NCBI RefSeq assembly: GCF_020873915.1
Contig: NZ_JAHWGP010000036.1
Span: forward strand, 21,977-85,976
Length of the DNA: 64,000 bases
From: Streptomyces sp. DH5
GTDB taxonomy: Bacteria; Actinomycetota; Actinomycetes; Streptomycetales; Streptomycetaceae
Direction: 5' to 3'
Shown here: one piece after another, positions 1 to 8,753 of the stretch
Position numbering within the stretch: the stretch's first letter is position 1
How the letters are laid out: each line of letters opens with the position of its first letter
Notes under the pieces: generated by a model
Seen by the model: the letters and a program-made list of their open reading frames with translations, nothing else
The model's database searches: none
Told to the model about the DNA's origin: nothing
Position numbers and translations under genes: made by a program

Positions 1-586
1 GGAGGACGTCCTCCACCAGGTCGCGGTTGTTCCAGTCGGAGCATCCGACCACCAGGACGGCTACGGGTCGCAGGATGCTGGGCGCCCAGTCCTTGACCGG
101 ACAGCTGGAGCCGAGGAGTTCACGGATCCGGCGCAGGGTCTCCGGCGCGCGTTCCAGCGCGGTTTCACGGTCGGCAGCGGTGTCCGCCACCGTCACCAGC
201 TGCCCGGTCTCCTCCAGAATCTGGAGCGGGAGCACGGAGTCGGCCAGGTCCCGGCCGATGAGGTCGGGCCATCTCCTGGACACCGCGACCGGCAGCCGGG
301 TGATGTCCTTGCGCACGATGACGCCCGTGACTCCGCCCTCCCCCACCAGGTCGCCGGCCCAAGCCGCGATGTCCTTGGCCAGCAGCCGTGCGGTGGTGCG
401 CCACGCCGGCGTCGCGGCCTCGAGGTGGAGCCGCCGCTGCGTGTCGACGCTCACGGGCCACACGTTGGCGCCCAGGCCCGGCTTCTCCAACGGTGGCCAG
501 TGAGCCTTGAGGCTCGCAAGCCACTCCTGCGACCGACCGCTCATCCCCGAGAGCCTACGCACCTGCGCTCCGTCGATCCGCCTCAT
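1..586 (-). CDS. Hypothetical protein, C-terminus cut by the window edge
   Basis: Open reading frame of about 195 codons that runs off the left edge without a stop. Its ATG overlaps the stop of the DciA-like gene as ATGA, so it is the third gene of the minus-strand replication operon and probably translationally coupled. The visible part is soluble, with many Trp and Arg residues and no membrane segment. The stretch near the edge contains VAVLVVGCSDWNN, a possible beta-strand and turn. I do not recognise the family. Position suggests a plasmid maintenance role, which is inference only. Confidence 0.6.
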   Translation of the reverse strand, partial: MRRIDGAQVRRLSGMSGRSQEWLASLKAHWPPLEKPGLGANVWPVSVDTQRRLHLEAATPAWRTTARLLAKDIAAWAGDLVGEGGVTGVIVRKDITRLPVAVSRRWPDLIGRDLADSVLPLQILEETGQLVTVADTAADRETALERAPETLRRIRELLGSSCPVKDWAPSILRPVAVLVVGCSDWNNRDLVEDVL

Positions 587-1446
587 GCCGACTTCCGGAC
601 CACAGGGGCCTCATGGCCTGCGGCCCTGGCCTTTCGATCCTGCCGAGCCCGACGCAGGGCAGCGGCGTGGGAGGCGTCGGCCCGGCGACGGCGCTCGGAG
701 CGGGCTTGCTCGATCGGGGCCAGCGCGTTGTCGGCCGGCTCCTCCAGCTCGGGGAAGGCGCGACGGCTGAGTTCCCGCATCGCAGCGGTCTGCCGCTCCA
801 CCGCTTCGGCGATCCCCGGGTCGACCCGCCGCACGGGCGCCACGGCGTGGTGGGCGGCGAGCGCGCGGTGGAACCCGGGCAGGGCCATGTCGCGGGTCTT
901 CACCGGTGCCTGGGGCGCGGCGGCGGGCAGCGCCGGGGCTTCGCGGGGCGCCGGGCCCACCGCGCCGACGGCCAGGACCCGGACGGTACGGACCGCCTGG
1001 GTGCCGGCCGCGTCGTTCGCCGCGGCAACGATCCGGGAGCCGATCAGGCGCAGCTGCGTGGCGTACGCGGGCGAGTCCGGGCGCAGGTCCAGATGGCCGG
1101 TCTCCGCGTGGAAGGCGACCGCCTGGACGTGCGCGGCCAGCGTCGAGGAGAGGCCGGCCGCGATGTGGGGCCACTGGTCCAGAATGCTCCCGCCGGCGGC
1201 CGGGATGTCCCAGGCCCGGTCGGCCATCAGGCCCTGGAGCACGGCGGCGAACCCGGTCGGCTCCCGGCCGTCGCGCCGCACCGTCGTCCCGGTCCGGCGC
1301 TTCGCCTTGCGGGTGCCGGACTCGCCGCAGGCCTTGGCGGCCTCGCGCGCCTGGTGCAGCGCGACCCGGGCCAGGTCGACGCCGGACAGCTCCGGGGCCG
1401 GCTGCTCGCTGCTGCTGTTGGTGTTGGTGTTCAGGGTTTCGGTCAT
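583..1446 (-). CDS. DciA-like (DUF721) protein, putative replicative helicase loader
   Basis: About 287 aa. Residues roughly 60-135 match the DciA/DUF721 pattern: a tryptophan-containing helix (ILDQWPHIAAG), an AAHV strand, then a DSPAYATQLRLI segment, close to the STAWATQLRLL signature of actinobacterial members. DciA proteins interact with the replicative helicase DnaB and help its loading in bacteria without DnaC. The C-terminal half is Ala/Arg-rich and basic, longer than chromosomal homologues. The ATG at 1446 is preferred over GTG 1449 because GGAGG then sits at proper distance. It lies 9 bp after the Rep-like gene, so loader and initiator appear co-expressed. Family assignment is firm; the loader role is inferred. 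Confidence 0.7.
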   Translation of the reverse strand: MTETLNTNTNSSSEQPAPELSGVDLARVALHQAREAAKACGESGTRKAKRRTGTTVRRDGREPTGFAAVLQGLMADRAWDIPAAGGSILDQWPHIAAGLSSTLAAHVQAVAFHAETGHLDLRPDSPAYATQLRLIGSRIVAAANDAAGTQAVRTVRVLAVGAVGPAPREAPALPAAAPQAPVKTRDMALPGFHRALAAHHAVAPVRRVDPGIAEAVERQTAAMRELSRRAFPELEEPADNALAPIEQARSERRRRADASHAAALRRARQDRKARAAGHEAPVVRKSA

Positions 1447-1455
1447 CACGGCCTC

Positions 1456-2919
1456 CTACCGGCGTGCGACGGTCATTTGGTGGGTGCTGCTGAGTAGCCT
1501 GCGTACGCGCTGCACCAGGTCAGCGCCGTAGATCTCCTCAGCGGCGGCCGGGCCGAGGGTGTCGAGCGTCGTGATGACCTGGTCGGGCCTGCCGAGCATG
1601 AACTCCTGCCAGGCCGTGGCCCGCAACTCCTTGAGCTCTTCCTTGCCGGGCACATCGGGGCCGGTCTCGCCCGCGTCCTGGTGACCGTCCGGGAGGTCGT
1701 ACTGCGGCTGCTGCGGGGTGAGCGCGGCAGCGACCAGGCGGCGGACGGACTCGCTGCGTGGTGGCGTCCAGTCGCCCTCCCACTCCTGGTGGCGGGCCTT
1801 CTCCGCGCGGCGGGAGTCCCGGTACGCCTGGACGGCGCGCTCCCGGCCTTCGTCGGTCGGCCACAAGGCCACCGCACCAGCCAGGCGTCCGGCGAGGAAC
1901 CCGGACGGCCGGTGGACGATCCCCGGGGCGTCGCCGCAGTCGAGGAAGGCAATCACCTGGTCGGCCGTCCAGCCTGCGTCCGAGACCTCCTTGAGGATCC
2001 AGGCGATCCGGGGTACCGAAGCCCGGCCCATCCACGGCACCCGGCGGATCAGCTCCGAGGCCAGCTGGAAACGGCGCCCGACGCTGTTGAGCTTCCGGCG
2101 GCCGCGCTTGACCTTCTTCGGGGTGGGGGAATCGCTCTGCCCGCTTGCGAGCTTGCTCTCAGGGGGGAAGGAAGTAGTACCCGCAGAAAAGACAGCTGAG
2201 GTACCGACCTGCATTGGGGTGCAACGGACCTCATCCGAAACAGCCGTCACAACCCCCCGCTCAGCACCCCTCACGGAGGCCTTCGCCGGGGCCTTCGACG
2301 ATGTCTTCGAGCGCGGCTTGCGCACCTTCCGGGCCGCCTTCTTCGCCAGCTTCGCCATCAGCTCCCGGCCGGCCTCCGCGATCCCGGACACGGCCCGCGT
2401 GTACGCCGGAGCGCCCTCGTCGCGCTGCACCGTGCGGATCCCCAGAGCGGCGTCGAACTCGGGCGGGATCATCCGCGCGAACTCGCTGGCCTGCGCCGGG
2501 CCGCCGGACACTCGCGTGCCCTTGACGATCCACGCGAGCAGCCCGGCCTCCCGCAGCATCCCCAGGTGGTACTCCACCGACCGCTCCGACAGACCGGTAC
2601 GACGCACCAGGTAGTCGATGCCCGGCCGGCACGGGAAAAGCTGCGCGAGCTCCTGGGCGACGCGCACGGTCGTCGGCCCGAACGAGCGCGGCCCGTGCGA
2701 CCGGTGCCGCCGCGGCTTGTAGAGCCCGGACCCGGCGACCCAGTGGACCGCCTGCATCCACGAGTAGCCGTCGCCCGCGATCCGGCCCGACGACGTCGAC
2801 AGCCACTGCGAAGCCTCCGGCACGAACAGCACGGGCAGCACGGCGACCGCGTCGGCGTCGTCGACCGACGGACGCGGAGCGGGCACCATCACGGCGGCAG
2901 ACGCCGCCACGGCGCTCAC
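1456..2919 (-). CDS. Putative plasmid replication initiator with winged helix
   Basis: About 487 aa from a GTG preceded by AGGTGG; the open frame extends upstream but that part has no coding character. Residues about 75-125 hold a winged-helix segment (YLVRRTGLSERSVEYHLGML). A Lys/Arg/Ser-rich linker follows, then a second folded part around residues 270-380 (RVPWMGRASVPRIAWILKE, then a WTADQVIAFLD helix). This two-part design is common in Streptomyces plasmid proteins annotated as HTH or replication proteins. It heads the operon with the DciA-like gene, and the hairpin array lies just upstream, which supports initiator function. It could instead be a plasmid transcription regulator. Confidence 0.55.
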   Translation of the reverse strand: MSAVAASAAVMVPAPRPSVDDADAVAVLPVLFVPEASQWLSTSSGRIAGDGYSWMQAVHWVAGSGLYKPRRHRSHGPRSFGPTTVRVAQELAQLFPCRPGIDYLVRRTGLSERSVEYHLGMLREAGLLAWIVKGTRVSGGPAQASEFARMIPPEFDAALGIRTVQRDEGAPAYTRAVSGIAEAGRELMAKLAKKAARKVRKPRSKTSSKAPAKASVRGAERGVVTAVSDEVRCTPMQVGTSAVFSAGTTSFPPESKLASGQSDSPTPKKVKRGRRKLNSVGRRFQLASELIRRVPWMGRASVPRIAWILKEVSDAGWTADQVIAFLDCGDAPGIVHRPSGFLAGRLAGAVALWPTDEGRERAVQAYRDSRRAEKARHQEWEGDWTPPRSESVRRLVAAALTPQQPQYDLPDGHQDAGETGPDVPGKEELKELRATAWQEFMLGRPDQVITTLDTLGPAAAEEIYGADLVQRVRRLLSSTHQMTVARR

Positions 2920-3345
2920 CGGGCCACCTGGATGCACGAGAAAGAGATCATCTCGGCAGCCTTGCGCAGGTTGCCTGTGGATAGATTCCGAGCAGCGGCG
3001 GAACCCCTGCTCCCTCCCGCCCGGCGGGCAACAACTTCGGATCGCGTCCCGCCCCACGGGACGCAGCCCCGGAGCACCGCGGCGGCCGGCGCCGCCAGGA
3101 GGACGGGGGTCCCCCTCTCGGCAAGGGCGTCGGGGACCGGGGGCGGTGTGACACTCCACCCCGAAGAATCTTCGTGAGCAATGCCGTGAACAGGGCAAAC
3201 GGGGCGTGCGAATCCCGTCACGCGGGAAGCGTGGGAGGCTCGAACCGGTGTGAATCGGGCACGGTCGAGCTGACAGGGGACACCGATCTCGTGCACTATG
3301 GCGGGGACACCAACCTTCATATGGATCGCCCCGACCGCGACCAGG

Positions 3346-3540
3346 CCCCTGCCAGGGGACCCGACCACGGCCGAGCGCTCTGTACGGACGGAGCCCCGAG
3401 CGCCGAACGGCCTGCCAAAGCCGCCGGAACCCGGGGTGACGCTGGTGGCTCAACAGAGGCCCCCTGCCAAAGGGGCTCCTGGAGAGCCGGGGTGGCCCGC
3501 TTGCCAAAGCGGACCGGGTGGACCCGCCTGCCAAGGCGGG
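3346..3540 (+). repeat. Five hairpins with constant YTGCCAAA-type loop, candidate origin iterons
   Basis: Within the gene-free stretch 2,920-3,701, five stem-loops share a TGCCA core with different but complementary arms: 3346-3358 (CCCCT/AGGGG), 3408-3423 (CGGC/GCCG), 3459-3476 (GCCCC/GGGGC), 3497-3512 (CCGC/GCGG) and 3523-3540 (CCGCC/GGCGG). Three have the eight-base loop YTGCCAAA. A weaker relative, CCGG-CGCCAA-CCGG, follows near 3590, and simple hairpins occur near 3565, 3615 and 3655. Spacing shrinks towards 3540. Location upstream of the Rep-like gene suggests an origin or a Rep control region. The rest of 2,920-3,701 shows no credible gene. Confidence 0.6.
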
Positions 3541-3701
3541 GTGTTGCAACTGAGATGAAGACCCAGCTCGATGAGCTGGAGCCCAGAACCGGCGCCAACC
3601 GGGGACTGGGCGGCCGACCTGACGGTCGGCGAGACGGGCCGCGCGGGGCCACAGTGGATTGCAGTCCACCTCATTCGCGCGCGCGGCCGATGGCCGCTAG
3701 G

Positions 3702-3998
3702 TCATCCCGACCCCCTTCCGGAGGCCGGCGTCGTGCTGCCTGCATCCAGCTCAGCGACGTCGGGGAAGCGCTCCGCGAGCCCTTTGAGCAAGTGGATGTA
3801 GACCGCGCGATGGGGCCGCCGGGGGTGGGTCTGGCCTAGCTCCCAGCGGGCTACGGCCAGGCGTTTCACGCCTACGGCGTCCGCGACTTCCTGCTGGGTG
3901 AGTCCCGCAGCGAGGCGCAGCTGCTGGCGCACGCGCGGCGACGGCAGGACGTCGTCAAGGAGAGCGTTGACCCGCTGCATGGGATCCGCGTCGGACAT
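3702..3998 (-). CDS. XRE-family helix-turn-helix regulator
   Basis: 98 aa when started at the ATG at 3998, which has AGAGG seven bases upstream; the frame is open to 4106 but the extra part lacks similarity to anything. Residues about 25-65 form a classical helix-turn-helix (LRLAAGLTQQEVADAVGVKR), followed by AVARWELGQTHP, the recognition-helix and wing pattern of Cro/CI-type proteins. It reads towards the hairpin array and the Rep-like gene, so it may control replication or copy number. Binding site not identified. Confidence 0.75.
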   Translation of the reverse strand: MSDADPMQRVNALLDDVLPSPRVRQQLRLAAGLTQQEVADAVGVKRLAVARWELGQTHPRRPHRAVYIHLLKGLAERFPDVAELDAGSTTPASGRGSG

Positions 3999-4099
3999 GC
4001 CCCAACCTCTCATGATCACCGAATCCCTGAAAGATACACCACGGGATCGATCTTGGGTAGCGTGCGGCGATACGCCGATAGGGCGGTGGACATCAAAGC

Positions 4100-5008
4100 T
4101 CAGCATGGCTTCAGAACCGAGGCGTAGTAGGACGCGAGCACAGCTTCCGCCCCAGAGCCCTGCGCCGTCGTGACACGTTGGAACTGGGCCGACCTCAAGT
4201 CGCCGGCGACCCGGATCCGAGGGTGCTGTTTACCGGGAGGGCAGTAGCCGTCCTCGCTCGAGGCGAGGCCGTCCAAACCTGCTGGCGTATTGCCGAGGTT
4301 GTTCAACACCGTCTTGGCGACGTAGGACTTGCGCTCACCCTGCCGGTCCTTGACCTGCAAGTTCCACTCGTCTCCGTAGGTCATCGGCGACAGGACGACG
4401 TGAGAGACGGGCACGATCCGCACGCGCTCGTCCCCCGCGACCTCGGCGATCTTGTAGTCATCCGCTGGCGGACAAAGGACATGAAGCGTCGTTGAGGAGT
4501 GCGGATGGGTGCGGAGCCATGTTCCGAGGGGACGGTCCCCTCCGAGAACGTAGGTCCGGCCTGCTAGGTCTGCAGGCTTGGTGCGCCACAGCGGAGGCAC
4601 GGACATACGTGCGGGAGCGCTGATCCAGTCGGCATCGGGCGGAGCCAGGGCGGCCACGCCGGTGGCGACCACGATCAGCTGTGCACTCAGTGCGCGTCCG
4701 TCATCGAGTACGAGCTCCGCCCGGTCGTCGTAGCCGGTGACGCTGACCCCACGGCCCTGCACGACGGAGCATCGGCCGGCCTGCTGTAGGCGGTCCAAGT
4801 CGGCGGCGAGGGCTTCAGCAAGTTGCGGGCCGGTAGACCAGTTGCCAGGGACGTTCTCCAGCGCCCCGATGACATGCAGCTTGCCGCCTACCGAGTCAGC
4901 CTCCACGATGACCGTTCGAAGGTTCAGGCTGGCCGCCATCACCGCGGCCGCCACGCCTGACGGGCCGGCGCCGACCACCAGGACATCTGTCTCGTGCGGT
5001 GTGCTCAT
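4100..5008 (-). CDS. FAD-dependent oxidoreductase of the thioredoxin-reductase fold, no CxxC
   Basis: 302 aa. The N-terminal GAGPSG (residues 13-18) and the following acidic end (VIVEADSVGGK) form a Rossmann FAD site. A central second nucleotide-binding region (VLGGDRPLG, about residue 150) is degenerate, and a C-terminal RVAGDLR segment matches the second FAD contact of thioredoxin reductases. The redox CxxC of true thioredoxin reductases is absent; the corresponding stretch reads WISAPARMSVPP. It therefore probably acts on a small molecule or is an NAD(P)H-dependent flavoenzyme. Its ATG overlaps the preceding hydrolase stop (ATGA), last gene of a three-gene operon. Confidence 0.75.
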   Translation of the reverse strand: MSTPHETDVLVVGAGPSGVAAAVMAASLNLRTVIVEADSVGGKLHVIGALENVPGNWSTGPQLAEALAADLDRLQQAGRCSVVQGRGVSVTGYDDRAELVLDDGRALSAQLIVVATGVAALAPPDADWISAPARMSVPPLWRTKPADLAGRTYVLGGDRPLGTWLRTHPHSSTTLHVLCPPADDYKIAEVAGDERVRIVPVSHVVLSPMTYGDEWNLQVKDRQGERKSYVAKTVLNNLGNTPAGLDGLASSEDGYCPPGKQHPRIRVAGDLRSAQFQRVTTAQGSGAEAVLASYYASVLKPC

Positions 5009-5595
5009 GCGTGGGCTCCCTGCGTTCCGCTGATTCGGGACAAGACAACCTCGCTCGTGACCAGTTGCTCAGCGCCGATGTTCCGGGCGGCGAGCAGGAG
5101 CGCGGCGTCGTGGTAGCGGGCGCCGCCGGTGGAGGCACAAGCGTCGGTGACGATCCAGGGCCGGTATCCGGCCTGATAGGCGGCGACAGCGGAGTCGTAT
5201 ACGCACGCATCCGTGTCGATGCCGCACAGCACCAGATCGGTCCAGCCCGCCTCGTGGATGGTCCGGGCGCCTTCGGGAGTGAACACTGACGCCTGGGGCT
5301 TGTCGATGATCGCGGCAGCGGTGGCAGCGAAGGGGGCCAGGTCAGCAACGAAGGCTTGTTCTTCGGGAGTACGCAATCGCGTCCATCCCGTGATCGTCTC
5401 GTACGGCGATCCGGGCTCGTTGTGGAACCGCGACAGCACCACGGGAGCGCCGGCTGCTTGCCAGCCCTCCACCAGCCGAACAACCGCAGGGATGACTCCA
5501 CGGCTGTGCTGGTTGACAAAGCCCTGCTGCACATCAATGACCAGCAGCGCTGTCGATCGAGGGTCCACCCACTCCGCCTTCCACATGGCCGTCAC
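5005..5595 (-). CDS. Isochorismatase-like cysteine hydrolase
   Basis: 196 aa, normal length for the family. The catalytic triad is visible: Asp in LLVIDVQQGF near residue 20, Lys in the IIDKPQASVF stretch near residue 98, and Cys in GIDTDACVYDSA near residue 130. Such enzymes hydrolyse isochorismate, N-carbamoyl or amide (for example nicotinamide) substrates; the substrate here cannot be read from sequence. The GTG start overlaps the regulator stop (GTGA) and the stop overlaps the oxidoreductase ATG, so translation is coupled at both ends. Confidence 0.8.
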   Translation of the reverse strand: MTAMWKAEWVDPRSTALLVIDVQQGFVNQHSRGVIPAVVRLVEGWQAAGAPVVLSRFHNEPGSPYETITGWTRLRTPEEQAFVADLAPFAATAAAIIDKPQASVFTPEGARTIHEAGWTDLVLCGIDTDACVYDSAVAAYQAGYRPWIVTDACASTGGARYHDAALLLAARNIGAEQLVTSEVVLSRISGTQGAHA

Positions 5596-6761
5596 GGATT
5601 GCTGTCTCGGAGAGCGTCCTGGGCGGCGCGCAGCCGATCAGGAAGTTCGCTGGTGGCCAGGATGGCCTCGCGCATCACCCGGTGTTGGGCAGTCTCAGTG
5701 GGGCGTGCGGTAGTGAGCCGGAAGTATGCGCTGCGCAGAAAGCGCCAACCGTAGGCCGTCGGCATCACCGGGTCCTGGCCGTCTTCGATCATGTGCAGGA
5801 TGTGCGACGAGAGGGCCCAGAGGGCCTGCACGTCGAGCTCAAGAGCCACGATCTGGCTCATGGTCAAAGCCCGCTCGTCCGACTGTGGGTGATAGGCGAC
5901 GCCAGACCAGCCGACGACGCCGCGGGAGACTCCACCGTCGAATGTCACGGCCTCCGGGTGAGCCCAGCCCTCACGGAACTTGGCTTCCTCTACCCCCGGC
6001 CCGAGCGGCACCACATCTGCTGGATTCTGCCGGTTGACCAGCACCGATGGCGTAGCGAGCAGCTGGAGAGCCGTATCCAGGCCAGCACTTGACCAGGAAT
6101 GCGTGCGGAGCTCGTAGGCCGAAAGCACGTACTGCGGAACGAGCGACTGGGCAGGCTGGTCCTTGCCGTCGCCGTGGCGGGCCAGCAGGCGAGCCATCCG
6201 CTCGCCCACCCAGCCCGGCTCCTTCAGGTATGTGCGGTAACGCCACAACGCCAACTCGGTCAACGACTCGAGGCGGTGGTGCTCCTCGAGATGCACCACC
6301 GCGACACCGCAGGCGTATATGTGCACCGTCGACGACTGCGCGGAAGGGTGGTCAGCCAGCAGGACTTGCTGCTCCAAGCCGCCTGGCCCTGACTCACTCG
6401 GCGAACCCGCAGCGTACAGAGGCGTACTGCACTCACCGAGGTACACCGGCAAGAACTTATGGGAGACGACCGTGCACGGTGCCGGACGCGCTGCCGACTC
6501 CGCGTTGACGGGAGCTGACGCTCCACGCAGCGCTGCCAGACGGAGGCTGAACGCCTCCTGCTCAGCCGGGGTGCACTGGAGGAGCGCCGTGTCCAGGATC
6601 TGGGCCATCTGGGGACGGCAGACGCTCGTCTTGTTCCGCTGCCAGTTCGAGACGGTCCGGGGGCTGATGCCGAGACGCCCGGCGAACTCACGCACGGACG
6701 CTCGCATCACCGACCGCAACAGCAGCGCCTCCTCACCTGTCCACCTGTCCACAGCGATCAC
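5592..6761 (-). CDS. Helix-turn-helix transcriptional regulator heading the hydrolase operon
   Basis: 389 aa. Residues about 20-45 hold an HTH (REFAGRLGISPRTVSNWQRN) of the XRE type. The remainder is a long uncharacterised domain seen in many streptomycete regulators, with Trp-rich segments and no obvious enzymatic motif. It is first in the operon with the hydrolase and the flavoenzyme and likely controls them, perhaps with a ligand bound in the C-terminal part. The gene-free stretch 6,762-6,968 upstream is its promoter region; no clear operator was seen. Confidence 0.7.
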   Translation of the reverse strand: MIAVDRWTGEEALLLRSVMRASVREFAGRLGISPRTVSNWQRNKTSVCRPQMAQILDTALLQCTPAEQEAFSLRLAALRGASAPVNAESAARPAPCTVVSHKFLPVYLGECSTPLYAAGSPSESGPGGLEQQVLLADHPSAQSSTVHIYACGVAVVHLEEHHRLESLTELALWRYRTYLKEPGWVGERMARLLARHGDGKDQPAQSLVPQYVLSAYELRTHSWSSAGLDTALQLLATPSVLVNRQNPADVVPLGPGVEEAKFREGWAHPEAVTFDGGVSRGVVGWSGVAYHPQSDERALTMSQIVALELDVQALWALSSHILHMIEDGQDPVMPTAYGWRFLRSAYFRLTTARPTETAQHRVMREAILATSELPDRLRAAQDALRDSNP

Positions 6762-6968
6762 TACACACCCCCTTGGCGGTCACCTTCCAGGTGTCAACGA
6801 CGCTATTGCCACGCTGTTGCTACACCACTTCCACGGTCGGACATCTCGCTCAAGGCCCGTGGTGCGGATGCTGTTTCTTGTTGATCCACACCCGCAATTC
6901 CGGCCGGAGGAACCATGGCGATCCCGGGCACAACCCAGTGCCGCGCTCGCATCGAGTCCCGCGTGCCG

Positions 6969-7667
6969 TCAGGCATCGAAGCGCCTGCTGAGTTGTATGG
7001 CAGCCAGCACGCTGTCCGGCTGCCCGTCGTACACGATGTGCGGCTCATCGTCGGTCGGCGGGGAGAAACGGCCCGCATGCCTGAGCAGGTCCTCCTCGCT
7101 GAACTCGATGCTGTTCGGGTCGACCAGCGACTGCTCGTTGCGCTTCCGGATTCGGTCCCAGCGCACCTCATGCGGCACAGGCAAGTAGATGAGGACAGGC
7201 GCACCGCCGGCCTCCATCACGGTCGCTGCCCACTGGGCCCGCTCTTCCGGAGTCCAGAAGCCGTGGTCAACCACGACCTCGTGTCCGGCCGCCAGGAGCT
7301 CCTGGAGCTCAAGGGCGATGTCCTTGAGCACGGGCGCCTCCCGGACCCTGAACTGCCCGCGGGGAAAGTCCCGGCCGTAGTGGCCGTAACGGCGGAACAT
7401 CTCCTCATCAGGGCACAGGCGCCGGAAGCCGGCCTCCTCCAGGGCGCGGGCGAGAGTCGTCTTGCCGGAGCCTTGGAGGCCGGACATGAGGATTGCGCGT
7501 GGCGCGGGTCCCGGTCGGCCGGACAACGCGGCGGAGATGCGCGTGATCTCGAATCGTCCTTCCAGAGTGAGGGTGTCCGTGTGGTCGGCCCGGAAGAGTT
7601 GGCTGAGGCGGGCTTCGAGACAGGAGACGAGCGTGTCGTCGAGGATGGCGACGTTCGGCACGGTCAC
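6969..7667 (-). CDS. P-loop kinase (AAA_33/zeta-toxin-like)
   Basis: 232 aa. A Walker A motif GLQGSGKTT occupies residues 63-71, followed by a CPDEEMFRRYG segment and VVDHGFWTPEERAQW, the D-x-G/N-type motif of polynucleotide-kinase-like and zeta-toxin-like kinases. Arg-rich RIRKRNEQ is consistent with a lid. It is coupled to the upstream GntR gene by a GTGA overlap. Likely a phosphotransferase on a small molecule, nucleotide or RNA end; no antitoxin partner of the epsilon type is visible. Confidence 0.75.
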   Translation of the reverse strand: MTVPNVAILDDTLVSCLEARLSQLFRADHTDTLTLEGRFEITRISAALSGRPGPAPRAILMSGLQGSGKTTLARALEEAGFRRLCPDEEMFRRYGHYGRDFPRGQFRVREAPVLKDIALELQELLAAGHEVVVDHGFWTPEERAQWAATVMEAGGAPVLIYLPVPHEVRWDRIRKRNEQSLVDPNSIEFSEEDLLRHAGRFSPPTDDEPHIVYDGQPDSVLAAIQLSRRFDA

Positions 7668-8422
7668 CGAAGCACCTCTGATGTCGTGCGACGGGTGCGG
7701 CCTGGGGCGCCCAGGTCCATGCCGTACTCCAGCAGCTCGCCGTCGGCGTCCAGGAATTGCGCGGTCAGCACGAGGATCGCTGCGATGGTGCCAGCCTCCA
7801 GTTCCAGGAGCTCGAGGTCCTGCGACGTGGCGATGCGAGCCGTCTCCTCATCCACGCGCTTCACGATCTGGCGACCCGTGGCCCGAGCGATCAGGTCCAG
7901 CGAGAGGCCGCCCTTGAGTCGCTCGCTTCGGGCCAGCTCCGGTACGGCCTGGGCGAATTCCGCTGGGATCCATGACGTGGAGTGGGAGACGATGCCATGA
8001 CCGTCCCGGTAGACACGGCTGCGGCGAATGACGTCGTCACCAGGCGAAATGCCCAGCACGTGAGCGACGTCTTCTGGAGCCTCGACTATGCCGGCGGTGT
8101 GACCGGACGACTTCTCGCCGACGCCCCACGACGACTGCGTCTTGCTGCTGCGGTCGTGGCGTTCCGCCCCGGAGGACAGCGAGATGGGGCGCTCCATCAC
8201 CTCAGTGCCGACGCCCGGGATGCCCCGCACCAGCTTCTCTTCGCGCAGCAGCCGCATGGCTCGGTCCGCGGTGGCTGTGCTGACCTCCCACTCTGTTGCC
8301 AGCGTCTTGATGCTGGGCAGGAGGTCGCCCGGCGAGAGCTCCCCGGAGCTGATCAGGTCGCGGTAGTGGGCCGCGATGCGCGCGTACGGCGGCCGATTGT
8401 CGGCTCGGGGTGGCCCGGACAT
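7664..8422 (-). CDS. GntR-family transcriptional regulator (HutC subgroup)
   Basis: 252 aa from the ATG at 8422, which follows GGAGG; the frame is open to 8476. The N-terminal winged helix shows the GntR pattern: ARIAAHYRDLISSGELSPGD, LPSIKTLATEW, STATADRAMRLLREE. The C-terminal part (about residues 90-245) has the UTRA-like ligand-binding layout (DDVIRRSRVYRDG, SHSTSWIPAEF). Streptomyces conjugative plasmids often carry GntR regulators (the KorSA type) controlling transfer genes, but this one is paired with the P-loop kinase. The adjacent ACCTGATG repeats are a likely operator. Confidence 0.85.
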   Translation of the reverse strand: MSGPPRADNRPPYARIAAHYRDLISSGELSPGDLLPSIKTLATEWEVSTATADRAMRLLREEKLVRGIPGVGTEVMERPISLSSGAERHDRSSKTQSSWGVGEKSSGHTAGIVEAPEDVAHVLGISPGDDVIRRSRVYRDGHGIVSHSTSWIPAEFAQAVPELARSERLKGGLSLDLIARATGRQIVKRVDEETARIATSQDLELLELEAGTIAAILVLTAQFLDADGELLEYGMDLGAPGRTRRTTSEVLR

Positions 8423-8482
8423 GTGCCTTCGCCTCCTTCGATTTTTCTCTGGGTGCCTCACTATACCGCTTGACACATGAGG

Positions 8483-8502
8483 GTACCTGATGCAACCTGA
8501 TG
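8483..8502 (+). promoter_or_regulatory. ACCTGATG direct repeats, candidate GntR operator
   Basis: Two ACCTGATG octamers (8485-8492 and 8495-8502) are separated by two bases, some 60-80 bp upstream of the GntR ATG. On the minus strand a TATAGT hexamer at about 8460 can serve as the -10 of the GntR promoter, placing the repeats in its -35 region. Autorepression by GntR is inferred. The rest of 8,423-8,753 holds only an inverted repeat near 8,517-8,537 (GGTGATC/GATCACC) and the start region of the next gene. Confidence 0.45.
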
Positions 8503-8753
8503 TATGTAAGGCGCCGGTGATCCTCTGAGATCACCGAGTGAGCACCACCGCAAGACCGTAGGAAGTCGTCCGCCTCGCAAGAGGGGGCCGGGTTGATGGC
8601 AAGAGCAAATCCCCGGGTTCTCGACTCTCTACTGCACGTCGCAGCGCTATGCGCTGTCCGTCCGTCAGGACGCCGGGTCCTTCCCGTGCGGCCTGGCGGG
8701 CGGAGAGAGCACCGCGACGCAACCCAACCCCTTCGCACATGAGGAGATCCCGC

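Noticed and set aside
3174-3839. Plus-strand frame of 221 aa through the hairpin array
   Set aside because: The array's hairpins interrupt any plausible protein fold, the end is antisense to the XRE gene, and composition is random-like.
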